The notes: generated from the letters alone by a model not told the origin. A stretch of 64,000 nt of DNA from Bombus terrestris (GCF_910591885.1 NC_063269.1:8866001-8930000); one strand, 5' to 3'; counted from the first letter of the stretch, positions 50,691 through 63,269 are shown. Numbers and translations: made by a program.

Positions 50691-52659
50691 GGATCCGTAA
50701 TTGAAGAATATAATATACATAAATATTTATAGAGATGAAATTAGTTTTAATTGTGTTATATTTATATCCAGAAAATATGTGTCTAGCCATTTTAAATATC
50801 CACTCATTCCTGTTTTACCACTGTCCTGCAAACAATGAGACACGTGTGCCACAGGATATCACGGTAATAGGATAACAGTATACCGAAATATACTGCGCGT
50901 ACTACGATGAAATTCAACCGAGTATTTGTATTTTATTCACGGAGATGTAATGCGAGAAATAAAGCAGGGCATTAAAGAAACTAACCATCGCATAAACTTG
51001 TGCGACAAGTTTCGTTCACACGACACTGACAACCTCAAGTTCAATGTAGAATTAAAAACAGCTAAATTTCGGTGAATATCTTCGTAGCATATATTTCGAT
51101 ACAAACTTTACGATTTACTTACAATTCAAATTTTTATCAATCATTTTATATGAATTAATATCATTTAAGAAAAGGTATTCTCTTCTCTCTTTTTTTAAAT
51201 AGATTGTTTACTATAATACATTACTAGCGATGCAGTTGAAATTACAGATTTCACAATTTTTAAAAAAGATCGATATTTTTTACAATGTTTCTCAGTTATA
51301 ATACTTCACAAAAATTTGTCAAATTATCCTTTACCGAAGGGCAATTAATATCAAAATATGATCTAGCAATAGAAATCTGTAAAATATTATTTTACAATTA
51401 AAATTTTGAGTTTGCAATTGTCTTTTATGTTTATTTTTCTGGGACTATGTATACAGAAACCTCTTTTACTACTCGAGAGAAAAAATTAAATGAATCATGC
51501 CGTAGAAACGCGCATATCGCACAAATTCCTGTTGCATTTGCTTGCCATCGGGCAGGCCGTGGAAACTTTGGTGATAATTCTTCAAAACATATAAATAGAC
51601 CTATATACGGTTATATGTAAAACTATAGAAGATATAAACAAGTAACTCGAAGAGATCTTGAACTAATGAAAATAAGCTGTACAATATACATATGAACACT
51701 GTTATTACTTAATCAAATTGCTGACTTCATCTTAGCATTTCTGCAATCTTAGATGATTCTACATCTCGATTGTCTCTAATCCTAGTCTCCGGTTACGTCC
51801 AGTATCCAACTGATGCATTCTTTTCAAAAATATCACTACTGTACAATAAGTTTTATTGTATGTGTGATGGAGATTATGTAATGAAAAATTTGCTATTATT
51901 AAAGTATGTAATATATTGCTTTCCGTTAAAATATATAATGATTAAGAATTCATACTATTACATATGTATGAATTTTACGTGTTTTATGAGTTTCTACTCT
52001 ACATTTATCTCGTGACTCATTCTTCGTGATAATGACTCACATACGTTATCGTATGGAGACACAGATACTTCGAACCTGCTTCGTTCTAATCTAATTCATG
52101 AATTTTTTTATTACATATTGTTGTATCCATATCTATGTTCTGTAAATACTTTCTTTGATATTATTCTGCTCCATTTTAAGCAAAAAAAAAAAATCGTATT
52201 ATTTAGATACATAAGTATTTATAAGATTGCTGTAATCAAAATTATCAGCTATCTATTATGTATGTCATATCCTGTAAAATTCCAATGCATATTGCTATTA
52301 TCCACGGTAGATTTCCATGTTCGTTTTCATTTGTTTCTCTAAATCTGTGCACTCTATTTCATTTTAAAAATTTGTTACCATATATTTGATAAAAATTGAC
52401 GTTATTCAAATTTATTTATTTCAGCTTTATCTATTGGCTTTAACAGTAAACCTATTGTACTTGATACACATATTATAAACTTTTTTTAGAAATTTTGATC
52501 CTTATGGCTATAACTTAATTTACACGTATATTTAACTTTTATTTCACTCTTTAATATTTCTTTGGCTCCTTGACCTGTTGCCTGTTATTTTCTCTTATTC
52601 CCTATACTTGTCAATTTATAGTTAAAAAATTCCACTAACTGAACGTTTATACACATTCG
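50691..52659. other. AT-rich spacer, no gene seen
   Basis: No supported feature. Frames at 51770-52015 and 52118-52342 (+) have random AT-rich composition. Confidence 0.45.
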
Positions 52660-52840
52660 TATTTTTATGGCTGTAATGAATAAAGAAAAAAAAATAGAAC
52701 CCAAATAGAGATTAGTTTCATACTTTAAATATTATAACGAGTACTATATTAGCTTAAGATATTTTGTATATCCTTAATCTTTACGTGTTGTATATATTCT
52801 GCATATTTTAGCATATGGTATAAATGCATAAATCTTAAAA
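52660..52840 (+). mobile_element. Possible decayed AT-rich MITE copy (E)
   Basis: TATTTTTATGGCTGTAATG, a central GATTAG...ATTATAACGAG stretch and TTCTGCATATTTTAGCATAT follow the order of copy D and B interiors. Both ends are lost. Confidence 0.3.
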
Positions 52841-53059
52841 GCATGAATAGTCTATTTTTAACGTGCGCCTTGTGCACAAACTTCATGCTATGTAAACAGA
52901 AAAGCGACACATGTTTTCGTGTCAATCAGCAAGTCAAACAATCAGCCGTCTGTATAAGAAATCTCCTAACATTTCGCAACAAAGATAAGACACTTTTCTC
53001 GGGGAAACACTCGAGCCTTACGAAGAGAAGCTCGGCTATCGGATAAAATTCGGATTTAT

Positions 53060-53620
53060 AAGCGCCTATAGAACTTGATCCTGCCGGTAGTTTTGGCTAT
53101 TAAACGTGAAGAGCAAGCAAGTATCGATGAAGTCCGCGAATACCTGGCAAGTACGAATACCGTAGCGCCCTCCTACCAACGTAACGAATCAAGCGGCCGA
53201 CACTCATGGTCAGCAGGCCAAGGTCAGCGGTCTTTGCCGCATTGTCAGATAGAGAGACAGAGAAAGAAAAAAGGGACAGATAAAGAGGCAAAAAGTAAGA
53301 GAGAGGAAGCAGGACACGATACATAAGCGCGAGACACGCGTCGTGTGCACACGTATATGATACGCGAGCGATGTGTGAGCGTGGAGGGGGATGGTTAAGA
53401 GGGACGCACACGAGCGCAATCGCGGCCTTAAACTTTTCGCACGCACGATTCCTTCGTGTGTCACTGACCACATGTTGCGCGCCAGTACACACGAGCGCGC
53501 GCACCCACGTGTACGAGTCTCCGCTCTTCCACGCTCGTGTCGCCAGTGAATAATACGCAGTCCGCCTTAACCGTGACCGAGTATCAATGATATTCGGCTG
53601 ATTCTTTTCTTCTTTCATAC
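53060..53620. promoter_or_regulatory. CpG-rich patch with a 172-codon minus frame
   Basis: Strongly CpG-rich, with many CGCG and CACGTG-type strings around 53440-53520. A minus frame from ATG 53618 to TAA 53100 is open for 172 codons, the longest outside nibrin and the frame at 30.1-30.7 kb. Its residue content is mixed, with a hydrophobic run in the pyrimidine-rich centre. Another minus frame and + frames are open over the same bases, and the plus purine tract at 53250-53310 explains the hydrophobic run. I take it as regulatory DNA, with a small chance of a real single-exon gene. Confidence 0.35.
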
Positions 53621-53804
53621 ACTTATAGAGTTTCCTTTGATTAGAGATAACTAATTTAGTAGTTGGATACTTGTATTGTGAGAAATTAACTAATACACTT
53701 TGTTACGTAAACTGATTCAATGATGGCTAATTATATATTTTACTTATCAGTTAATCGGGTTATCTCTTAACGAGAAACCTTTATAATTGGACTACGTTAT
53801 GGGT

Positions 53805-53990
53805 ATTTATATTTGCATTGGATATCTATGAATTTTCGCATTTTTTATGAATATATAAAGAAATGAAATCTAAATAGGAATTTATTTCATTCTCTGGATG
53901 TTATAACGAATGCTTTATTTTGCATATTTTTGCAATTTTGTATCTACAAATTTCCTGTAAACGAATAATAGTCGTCAGTCTATTTGTGAT
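53805..53990 (+). mobile_element. AT-rich MITE family, copy D, decayed
   Basis: TTTTTTATGAATATATA near the left and TTGCATATTTTTGCA, then GTCGTCAGTCTAT at the right, match the family order. The left end has lost CTGC. Confidence 0.4.
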
Positions 53991-54178
53991 CATAGAATTA
54001 AAAGTTGATAAAGAGAATCAATTTCAATGAAGTTTATTTTAATCTTCATAGATATAAATATGATATAATTTATTATAAAAAAGGAAATGTGTGTCAAAGG
54101 ATATTGAATGTGTAAGTAAAGAAATTATTATGTACGGAGACTGGAAATCCGGCTGACGAATTTACTCGTCTTTCTTGC

Positions 54179-54443
54179 TTAAGGGGGCATTCTCCTGTGA
54201 ACGTTGCAAAATTTAACAGTTTTCACATGATATTTTTTACATGACAGTGGTAGAATCTTTTCAGATACAATTTTTAAACAAGTGATTATCGCGGGCGAGA
54301 TAAAACCGAGAAACAATTAAAACTGTATAAAAAGTATTAAATAAAGTATGGAAAAGATTGTAACGTTAGACGTATCATTGCTTTAAAAAGCATTCATGAG
54401 AATTATTAAATTTTGCCACTTTCGCAGGAGAATGTTCCTTTAA
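54179..54443. mobile_element. TTAA-flanked MITE, 265 bp
   Basis: The left end TTAAGGGGGCATTCTCCTG and the inverted right end TTAAAGGAACATTCTCCTG continue to match inwards to GCAAAATTTAA, giving inverted repeats of about 38 bp with a handful of mismatches. TTAA stands at both outer edges, the target duplication of piggyBac-type elements. The 190-bp interior is AT-rich and codes for nothing. A Tc1/mariner origin with TA duplication is the alternative. Confidence 0.7.
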
Positions 54444-55740
54444 CTGGTTAAAAATGGCAATAAATAATAGAAAAATACTGAATATCGAAATTGGAATTAT
54501 TCTCTTACATCAGAGAGAAACAAAATATTCCATACGGTATAAGGAAGCCTAATTACGTAAACGAGTGAATAATCCCGTACAATTAAGTACATACGTATAC
54601 GTATACGTGTATGCATTTACTCATCTAGACACGTAAACTCTCAAAGGAAACTTTCATACATCAACGCAAACAAATCAATAAGAATCTTTTGAATTTGCCT
54701 AATCATGTAGGTAAGGTTCTTTAAATTACGCTAAAGAATTACGCTACGTTCCATTAAAATTTATAACATTGAAATAATATCGTATAAGATGCTCTAATTA
54801 AAAGTTACAAACCTTTTTTCCCGAAATCATAGCAGTTATTAATATTAACTTTTCTTTTTTATCAAGACTATGTCGTGTCATTTTCTATTATCAAAGCCTG
54901 ATAACCTTGAATTATAAAAATACACTACTTTTTGTAGAATTTTCCATCATGTTCGTTCGAGCGATGAAAATGATGCTCATTAAAGACATTTTTCTGTTAT
55001 AAATGAAGCAGTTTTCTATTAACGAAGGCCAATATCACGAGTTCTAGGTACTAACTATTATGACGTTTGCGAACGTGACGTTGACATCATCAAAATTTCC
55101 ACAAAGACCAGCAGCAAAGGTATAGAAAAAATAGACCTGATTAACAATTCTTAGAGACGTGTCTCTTCGAGATCGCGATTGATCTTCCATTCACAGAATC
55201 ATTTCCAGAATGAAATTCCTACCGCGTTATGTGCGAAGATGGAAAACTTCGATTCATTGTTTAAAGGCATGGGTGAGAAAAATTAAGCTGCTATCTGAGA
55301 TACATGGAACATAGTTAATGAAAATAATGGAAAATTATATGTTTTTGACAAAGTTTACATTTAAATAACACAGTATCGTTGTATATATCTTTCATTGTAA
55401 AAGGTAAATAGGACATACAATTTAAATATTTGTGTTTCATTCATAATGTTATCATTATTCATATGTTATGGAGGAAATAAAAAAAGACATTTCATTAATA
55501 ATATAATATTTCAAAATTATAATAGTAAGGGAATTGAACTTAAAGTATAAAAAAATGAATCTTATACTTCATTAAATTTCTTTAAAAAAAGTATCTTATT
55601 TCTGTGGTCATTATTTTCTTTTACGTTTGAAAAGTTACATATTGTAGAAGATACGTATGTAGGTATATTATTTTTCGAACAGAAATTTGCACGTATTCAA
55701 GATGCAATCGATCGATTTATTTCTCACGTCGAAGAGAAAA
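54444..55740. other. AT-rich spacer, no gene seen
   Basis: ATACGTATACGTATACG at 54592-54608 is a short palindromic repeat. Nothing else was seen. Confidence 0.4.
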
Positions 55741-56000
55741 GATCGCCCAGTATGTGAATTTGGAAACCAATGATTCATATTGGCCTTATTACGTTGCACT
55801 TTCACTCACTCGCGACTGTCTCCACTTTCACGCTGAAAGGTGTGTTGCAGTGATTCTTTCAGGCCATGTCTCGCAAGTGACACTGCTCTTAGTGACGTCA
55901 CAACGATTGCTATTACATCTCGCTATGCCATTTTTTCTCGGATTGTGTCAAGAATCTGAAAAATCTATTAACGTCGAACATATGATTTTCCGCTAACAAA
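55740..56000. promoter_or_regulatory. CpG-richer patch with a perfect CRE
   Basis: TGACGTCA at 55893-55900 inside a block of more even composition. An 80-codon + frame starts at GTG and is not trusted. Confidence 0.3.
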
Positions 56001-56739
56001 TCCAAACTCTTGCCAGAATTATTTGAAGTTCTACTAGAAACAGAGAGGATTCCCGGAAACGTTTCATTTTTCCTTTACATTGTTTCATAATGTGTAAGAA
56101 TTCACTTTCAATCTGATTATCCATTATGAAATTATTACAATATCTTAAAGAAAATATATAACAGTATGATAGATGGGAAAAATCACTTTTATAATTGTTT
56201 TAAAATAAAATATCGGGTTAACGTTCTCAATCCAACGTAATTAGTATCTTAAATCACGTAATTTTATAATATGAATTAAGTCAGAACTATGAAAGAAATT
56301 TTTTTCAAGCGGAACCAGATTTCTGAGAAAGACGTCATTAAAGATTAATCGAGTACGCATGAACTTAATTGACATCACAGATATTCCACGATAAATTGTA
56401 TATTAAACTTTTATACTTATTCCGACAATTTTATGTGCTCTTCAAATATATCTACTTTTAACGTCATTGATTAATGCAAAGACCCGTACGTAAAAAATGA
56501 TATGAAAAGTATTGCAAGGAATTCGCTTAGTTAGAAAAGATCTCCGGTAATTGAACGATACTTCGATTTTTTAAAACGAACGTATCATCTAAATCAAAAT
56601 TTAAAACCACGAAATCTTCTATTCTGCGTGTAAGACATAGTTCACCATCAAATGTGTCGTCATATTTATTAAAATGCTGTGCTTTAAATATCGCCAGAAA
56701 TAAGTGGCTAATTTTAAAATAACAGAATGAAGCGATTTA

Positions 56740-57130
56740 GTGTTCCGTGATGATTACTGTGTCGTTCGAACGGTCAAAGGAACAAATTCTGAATACTAAA
56801 TCTGAGCGTGATTTGTGTTCCATCTCCCAAGCGTTCATAGGAGGATCTAGAAATCGATCGACCGAACTAACGGTTGGAATTACCGGCGCGCTTCGTTGTG
56901 CAACCTTCTTGACGTCACTCGGTCGTTACACTTGCTTGCGACTGATTCATACACGTCATGGCGTTGCGCGCCGCGCTCGTCGTCTTCTCTTCCTTCACGT
57001 TGCAGGAATATCGCCGCGGAACGTTTCTTGTATCGAGCACTGATTTAGTTTGTTTCTCGACGAGCTCGTCTAGAAACGCGCGCGCTATTTCCGCGTAAAC
57101 GGAATACTGCGAAAATCGAACGTCCCTCTG
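56740..57130. promoter_or_regulatory. CpG-rich promoter-like patch with a CRE and a 26-bp palindrome
   Basis: TGACGTCA at 56910-56917, then GCGCGCCGCGC, then GTTTCTCGACGAGCTCGTCT followed by AGAAAC (57052-57077), a palindrome broken by one position pair. The 98-codon + frame at 56747-57043 is open but begins in AT-rich DNA. A promoter is the simplest reading; direction is not clear. Confidence 0.4.
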
Positions 57131-59545
57131 ACACTGTAAATGAGACAGTAATTAATTGGAGATGTCGTTATCAATCTGTTCATTTTTAATTAACCTTTTT
57201 TTTTTCTTTTTTGAATGTTAGGTAATACAAGACAATTTCTGAGAACAATGTTCTGTATAATACACACGGGTAAAGTAGAGAATTATTATGAAAGTATATA
57301 TATATCTTTAACAGCTTTTTAAAGAGAGAATAAAAAAGGATGGAAAGTTGTTATTTATATAAAATACCAATTCGTCTTTGGAAATAATGATTTCAATTTA
57401 ATTATGACTTGATTGAAGATAAAAATATATGATATTGGAAGCACAATATAGAGTTTTATTTTAATTGATATCAGAGATTTCTATTATTATTATTGATTCT
57501 ATCACGAGGCAAAATACTGTATACTCTAATTCTGTGTTAGAATGTTAGTACAAATTGCAGTGCTTACATTCGTATTTATTGTCACTTTTTTGTGAGTGTC
57601 AAGATGCTAATAAAGCATTAGTAGTGTTGGAAAATAGATAGGAATAACTATTTCTTATTTCAACAGCTTAATTTCGATCACAAATTGCAAAAGCGCTTTC
57701 AAATAGGCTGATATAAAAATATCAATAACTAATCAAAATATGCGGAACACTTTTTATGACCACATCGACAAGGAAGGTCAATGAATCAATTGACTTATCG
57801 TCAATGTAATGACGATTTAATTCGTGTAATTGCTATAGATAACACGTATACATGCATCAAACACTTGTTCGATATGTTTTTAAGTTCATGAAAAAGAAAT
57901 CGATGATAAGTGTTCTGTCTGATGTAGGACGTATCTGTTCCTCTTAGTCCAATGAAAAAAAAGAGGTCAGTATTGTGAGATAACGTGCGTCAGATCACGG
58001 ACGCCGTTAACGTAATAATTTATCCAACATATTATTCAACTCTCGTGCGTATGCGCGCACATAGGAACGTGTCTGTGTGGAAAAACTCGGGATTTACCGT
58101 GGCGAACATTTACTTACACTTGAGCTCCCTAGAAGATCCTTACTGCACTTGTACTTTGTACGACATTGCATAGCATACCGGAAAATTATGCATTTGTGAT
58201 AGAGGAAATGTACACTCGAGATGTGTGGCATATTCGAAAGATATTGTCATCGTTCGAAACAAGATTGATAAATTTACTTTTCGATCATTGTTGTGATTCA
58301 TGTAAAATCCATTCGTGTAAATCCTTTGTATATATATAAAACAAGTGGTATCAACATTTATTTGTTTCTTCAAATTAATTGAAAAGTAATTAGTTGTACG
58401 TTACCTAGTTTCTTTTAATTTTTTCATATAAGGAGAAATGATTTTTCTTCGAATTCTTTTACTATACGATTATCAGATTATACGATTATCAGGTGTTTTA
58501 TTATTTTTATTTGAATAAATAATTTCTCGAGATAATTTCTAATTCTATTATCAGATAGGTACTTACAAATGTCCTTTGTTGAAATAAAAATGAGAGCAGA
58601 TGCTGGGGAGTTGTAAAAGAACTTAGATTTATTGTTTATGATTAAAATGTATAAAAATTTAAATTATTTTTAAAGTAAGAATCTTAATGATCGTACATTA
58701 TTGTTGCCTTTAAAACCATTAAACGTCATGTTCGCTTGAATGGTTGAAGTGAGTTGTAGCGTTTACAGAATATCCGTCGCCAGGCGAACGATTATTTGCC
58801 TAGCATAAACTTAAAATATCTGCATGCGCATGTTATTTGTCTTCGGTAATTCTACTTCTAAACTTGTAATCCGCCGATAGTATTGCATGTAAACAAACAC
58901 TTAATATGTTATCATAAGTTATCTATTAGAACTCTTCGATATATAACTACGAATAAAAAATAAAAAAATATATAATGATAAATAGGAACAAATGATACAA
59001 TGAAATTTCAAAAAAATAAATTTTTGTCACAATCAAAAAAAAAATAAAAATAAAAAAAAAGAGGATTCAGCCCTGAAGATATTAAATTTTCCATAAGCGT
59101 ATAAACATCCGCAATTTAATTACTGTATCATCGATATATTTGGATAAAAAATAGTGAACTGCATGCAGGTGTAACTGCAAGTAAAAATAGCCATTTCGAA
59201 AGCTACGTACTACGTAAAATGAAAGAAAGAGCTGAAGAATTTAGGTTAACGTAAGCGAGACATCTGATGCAATATGGACAAATGTTTTGATAGACAGATT
59301 TCCTATTAAGCTTTCGATTTAGTGTATAAAGCATTCGCTTCTCCATTGAGAATGCAATCTGAACCAAATCCTATAAAAAGAAAGAGAGAAAGAGAGCGAT
59401 GTGACAAACAAGTGGAAGTAAAAAGAAGATCGTTTTAGGTGAATATAATAAGCATTTACCTGATGAACGAAGGTGCACAGGGAAACAGGTCAAAACCTGC
59501 ACAGACGTGCGTAAGAACAAACGACGAACCAAACCCGGTATTCCA
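57131..59545. other. AT-rich spacer, no gene seen
   Basis: TATACGATTATCAG occurs twice, 16 bases apart, at 58463-58492. Frames at 57985-58173 and 58140-58373 are unsupported. Confidence 0.45.
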
Positions 59546-59547
59546 AA

Positions 59548-59592
59548 GTAGGTCGATCGTATAGTGAGAGTGTCCTCGTAGGTCGATCGTGT
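59548..59592. repeat. Direct repeat GTAGGTCGATCGT, 30 bp apart
   Basis: Two copies, at 59548 and 59578. They might be paired binding sites around the TCGATCG palindrome. Confidence 0.6.
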
Positions 59593-59912
59593 AACGCCAA
59601 ACTTTTGCTCTCCGAAGCAACGTTATTGCCAACGTGGAATCAAGCTGATTATCTTATGCTTCTAAACACAGTGATATTTATAATCTTGGTTAATATGTTA
59701 ACTAGTAATATCAGTGAATTAACGAATAACGATCGTAGATTTCTATGACCACAAATAGCTACTCATGATTTTATAATTAAAAGTGGAATAGGGCAAACAA
59801 TTGATTTGTATAATTTGAAATATTCACTTGTACTTTCTTCACTGTTGCATATAAGAAAATGTATTAATAATAATAACCTTTAGTCAGTGACTTGTAAAAC
59901 CTCGCTAATAAC

Positions 59913-60126
59913 TAGGCTGCAGACATATATGCAAATTCATATTTTTATGAATATTTATCTTTGATTAAAAAATCGGAACTTAGGTAGAAGATTGTTTTCT
60001 ATCTATCAAATATCGTAAAAGGTATTATACTTTGGATGTTTGATATGTTTCTGCATATTATCAGCTTTCTGACTATTTTTTGAATTTTTAAAGTTCCCAT
60101 AAATTCATAAAATGCCGCAGTTTACT
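59913..60126 (+). mobile_element. AT-rich MITE family, copy B, near full length
   Basis: Starts AGGCTGCAGACATATATGC and ends ATAAAATGCCGCAGTTTACT, whose reverse complement reads CTGCGGCATTTTATG. The next inner bases also pair (CAAATTCATA against ATAAATTCATAA). Length about 214 bp, no coding frame. Matches the 33.2-kb copy in order. Confidence 0.6.
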
Positions 60127-60129
60127 AAT

Positions 60130-60480
60130 AATATTAGTTCGGTTGTGCAAAAGAGTTTGGCAAACTCTATTCACAACCTAAGAAAAATTTCGAATTCTAA
60201 GTTAGAAAACTGGGAAGATTGCATCTTCTTGTCTTTATGTGATTTCTTGTACGAATAATTATATATATAATTATATATAAAAGTATGAAATGAATGAGAA
60301 AAACTTATTATAATTGACGATAAACGATTTATTATAATTCCGCTATGTATCATTCTCTGTCGTGTACATTTTTCCTTTATACAGCACATTAAACTACTGT
60401 TTAACTAATCGCAAGATTTTTATCAACTAAAACAAGCAGTTGTCCATTCCGCTGCCTTATCTACATAATATAATGTCGTT
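60130..60480. other. AT-rich spacer, no gene seen
   Basis: Low-complexity TATA-rich palindrome at about 60255-60282 only. Confidence 0.4.
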
Positions 60481-60499
60481 TATAGACCGTAATCGCTTC

Positions 60500-60730
60500 A
60501 TTCAATGGATAATCATATACGGTACGTTCAGTTTAAGAGGAAGATGATCTGGTTACTGAGAAACTCTGTAGTTGGCTTCTCGGAGTCGCATAATGACTCA
60601 GCAATCGCGTTGGGGTTTACCTATGGTCTTCTTCGGACCGTGAAGCTATTATCCGCGGGAACTCGACGCACGTACGAGCCGTTTTCACACTCGTTTAATC
60701 GCCAGGCATCACACGGGTTAATTTATAGAA
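60500..60730. promoter_or_regulatory. Regulatory candidate with an AP-1-type site
   Basis: A GC-richer block containing ATGACTCA at 60592-60599. The 85-codon ATG frame (60505-60762, +) spans it; part looks coding (GFTYGLLRTVKLLSAGTRRT) but no splice sites or domain support it. Confidence 0.25.
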
Positions 60731-60769
60731 GTTACACTTGCATAAACATGTTTATATTTTAGCATCGAT

Positions 60770-61600
60770 AAAAACCCTTTGTTACACAATAGAATGTTAA
60801 TTTTTAATTTGCGTTCTGCGTTAAATATTATATGCATTATGGAATGGATTTAATGATTAGCTACAATCAGCATAACAGGTATAATTATGGTAATTTCCTT
60901 GTAAAGGATAATATATAAACTTTTTGTCGGGTTCTTATAACTTGTCATATGAAAAGTCCTAATTCTTAATATGTTATACACGTATGTACATAGTTAAATA
61001 AATTTTCAACAGTAAATTGCATCTATGCTATTTATTTGAAATATGTATATAGATAAGAATGTATGTATATATTCTTAATGTAATAATATTCCTTTCACCA
61101 ATAACATGCTAAATAATACTATTTTTTTTTTTTTTTTAATAATTATATTACATTTACAAACTGGGGCTCTGTTGAACGAACCAGCAAATTTGATAATGTG
61201 GATATCGTGAGCGTGCGGATAACACTCACTAGTGAAATGATGATATTAAATTACAAGTTGTACAATTCAAATTTACTTTATCTTCTGATAAAACTGATAT
61301 GTATTTGCATAAACTTCCCAATATGTGCAACCAAATTTACCCTATAATTACACATACGCTTACATTTATTTGTAATTATATATTTCAAATAATAATATAC
61401 AATGTGTGGACATGAAAAACTAAATATCCAAAATTTCCAAAATAACATTTTATTAACACAACAAGTCTGCTGTTACTATAAACGTTAACATCTTTGTGTT
61501 CCTCTTTCGGTAGTATTCCAAGCATAAGCATCTAAACATTTAAGAACATTAGCGTTTTCGGTCCGCTGTTCCTTTCCTTCTTTTTTTTTTTTTCCTACAA
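60770..61600. other. AT-rich spacer, no gene seen
   Basis: T runs at 61122-61138 and about 61580-61593. No supported feature. Confidence 0.4.
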
Positions 61601-62129
61601 AAAACTAATTTCGAAGAACGCGGAGCTCGTTTCTCGTGAGATATACATATTGCAAGCAGCTCTCTTCGGGCATAACATGACTGGGCTCACGTTCGCGACA
61701 AAGTTTATGGTCGGACGAAAAAAATGATACGGGTATGCTAATTCGCCACGCGAACCAGTAATATTGAAGTCAGGATCGTCACGCGTCACTGACCGAAACG
61801 GTCCGGTACGAGACTCAGGATGTTAGAACGGCGATAATTCTCGTTGACACGGGACGTCGTGGTCGTCGTCAAGTGTGAGAATCGTGGTTACGATCGTGGA
61901 TCAGTCATTCACGACGGTAAATACATTTTCGAGACAGGAAAATATCGTTGCGAATGTCGTTAAATATTCTTACGGTCGCGTCGTAGACAACGACAAACGG
62001 GAAAGATCCTTGTATTTTTTCCATGTCACCTTCGGCCAAGTGACTGGTCACCCAGAAATTATTGCAACTTCATGTCGAGTATGTTGTAACGCTTTAACGA
62101 TGGGACGTAACCTCGATCGAGAATCGAAG
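61600..62129 (+). promoter_or_regulatory. CpG-rich promoter with a candidate untranslated first exon
   Basis: A CpG-rich block with TCAGT-type initiators (61896) ends GAGAATCGAAG followed by GTGAGTTTC, one of the strongest donors in the window. A frame of 92 codons at 61875-62153 starts at GTG and runs through the donor, so it is not taken as coding. The transcript would run to the right, beyond the window. Confidence 0.4.
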
Positions 62130-62131
62130 GT

Positions 62132-63040
62132 GAGTTTCTTCGGAAGCGAATGACTCGAACGGAGCACCGTTTTTCCGCTGTCGACCTACGAGACGAGTAA
62201 GCCGATCTAAACTTTAAGTGTACTTTTTATGATGGTCGAGAAAATTATGGTTATAAATGTATACTGCACGACTTCTTCCTCCTCTTTCACCTTGGTATGG
62301 AAATTATGTCGTCGAATAGAAAGAAAGCTATACGAGTGAAGTACAAATAGATGCAGTCCAATTCGTCGGTATTAGGACGTTATGAAAACCTTTAAAAATG
62401 ATCATCTGATACAAAAAAAAAAGATTAATATTATAATAGTAACTTTATCAACAATATATCAACGTCCATACAACGAAATTAATTCTCTTCGTGTCTATGA
62501 CTGACACGTCTTTTGATCATCATTTTGATCAATTTCGACATTTGTATTATTATTATATATTAATCGTTTCTCTTGATTTTACAGTGGAGATTCAAATTTT
62601 AAGTAGACTTCTTGTAGTATTCATTTACTCCATACACTTTGTTATAGTCTTTATATACAAAATATCGAACAACTCTCCTCTCCATTCAAATTTCCGACTA
62701 CGTTTTCAATAAATTTCAAAGTTTCAATAATAAATTCCAAAACACGCGAATAACACAAATACTCGTTTAACACTTTTGTACGTAGAGACAATGAAATCAT
62801 AATCGTGCCATAAACGTTAATTATTTCGATGCAATCGTTTCAGAGTTAACCGTTAAAAGTTAGTAATACACGCAACAATGATTTTGATCATGCGAAGAGA
62901 ATATAAATTGTATTAAATTATGTTTTATTCGTGTACACATATCTTGGTCAATCGGTGAGTTGCACAAAATGAAAGAAATTGGCGTCAGGCGGTTACACCG
63001 GAACAAAACTGTTCAGGACATGAAATGTTTGTAACGGGAC
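62132..63040. other. AT-rich spacer or intron, no gene seen
   Basis: No supported feature after the donor at 62130. Confidence 0.4.
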
Positions 63041-63044
63041 CTGA

Positions 63045-63240
63045 TCTTGCGCAATAGTCCAAAACGAGAGCCGATCATGACTAAACGTGTACTGAACGTG
63101 GGCCCAACACGTGGACATTCCGGACGACCGCAGAATTCACTTACAATGATTCAGAGCATACCACCAAGATCCGGTGTACAAATTGCGAAATGTTCCATTT
63201 CGACTTTCGGAACGTCTAAAAATAATAAATTTTCATCTAA
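63045..63240 (+). pseudogene. Possible N-terminal relic of a DUF4817-type transposase
   Basis: One frame reads KRVLNVGPTRGHSGRPQNS, resembling the TGSVxN...GxSGRPxxS linker of the helix-turn-helix part in these Tc1/mariner-superfamily transposases. After it a second frame looks more apt (YHQDPVYKLRNVPFRLSER), as if a base were lost. The match is short and the call weak. Same family type as the 41.6-kb relic. Confidence 0.3.
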
Positions 63241-63269
63241 TCAAATAATCAACTTGTTTCTCTGAAGTA

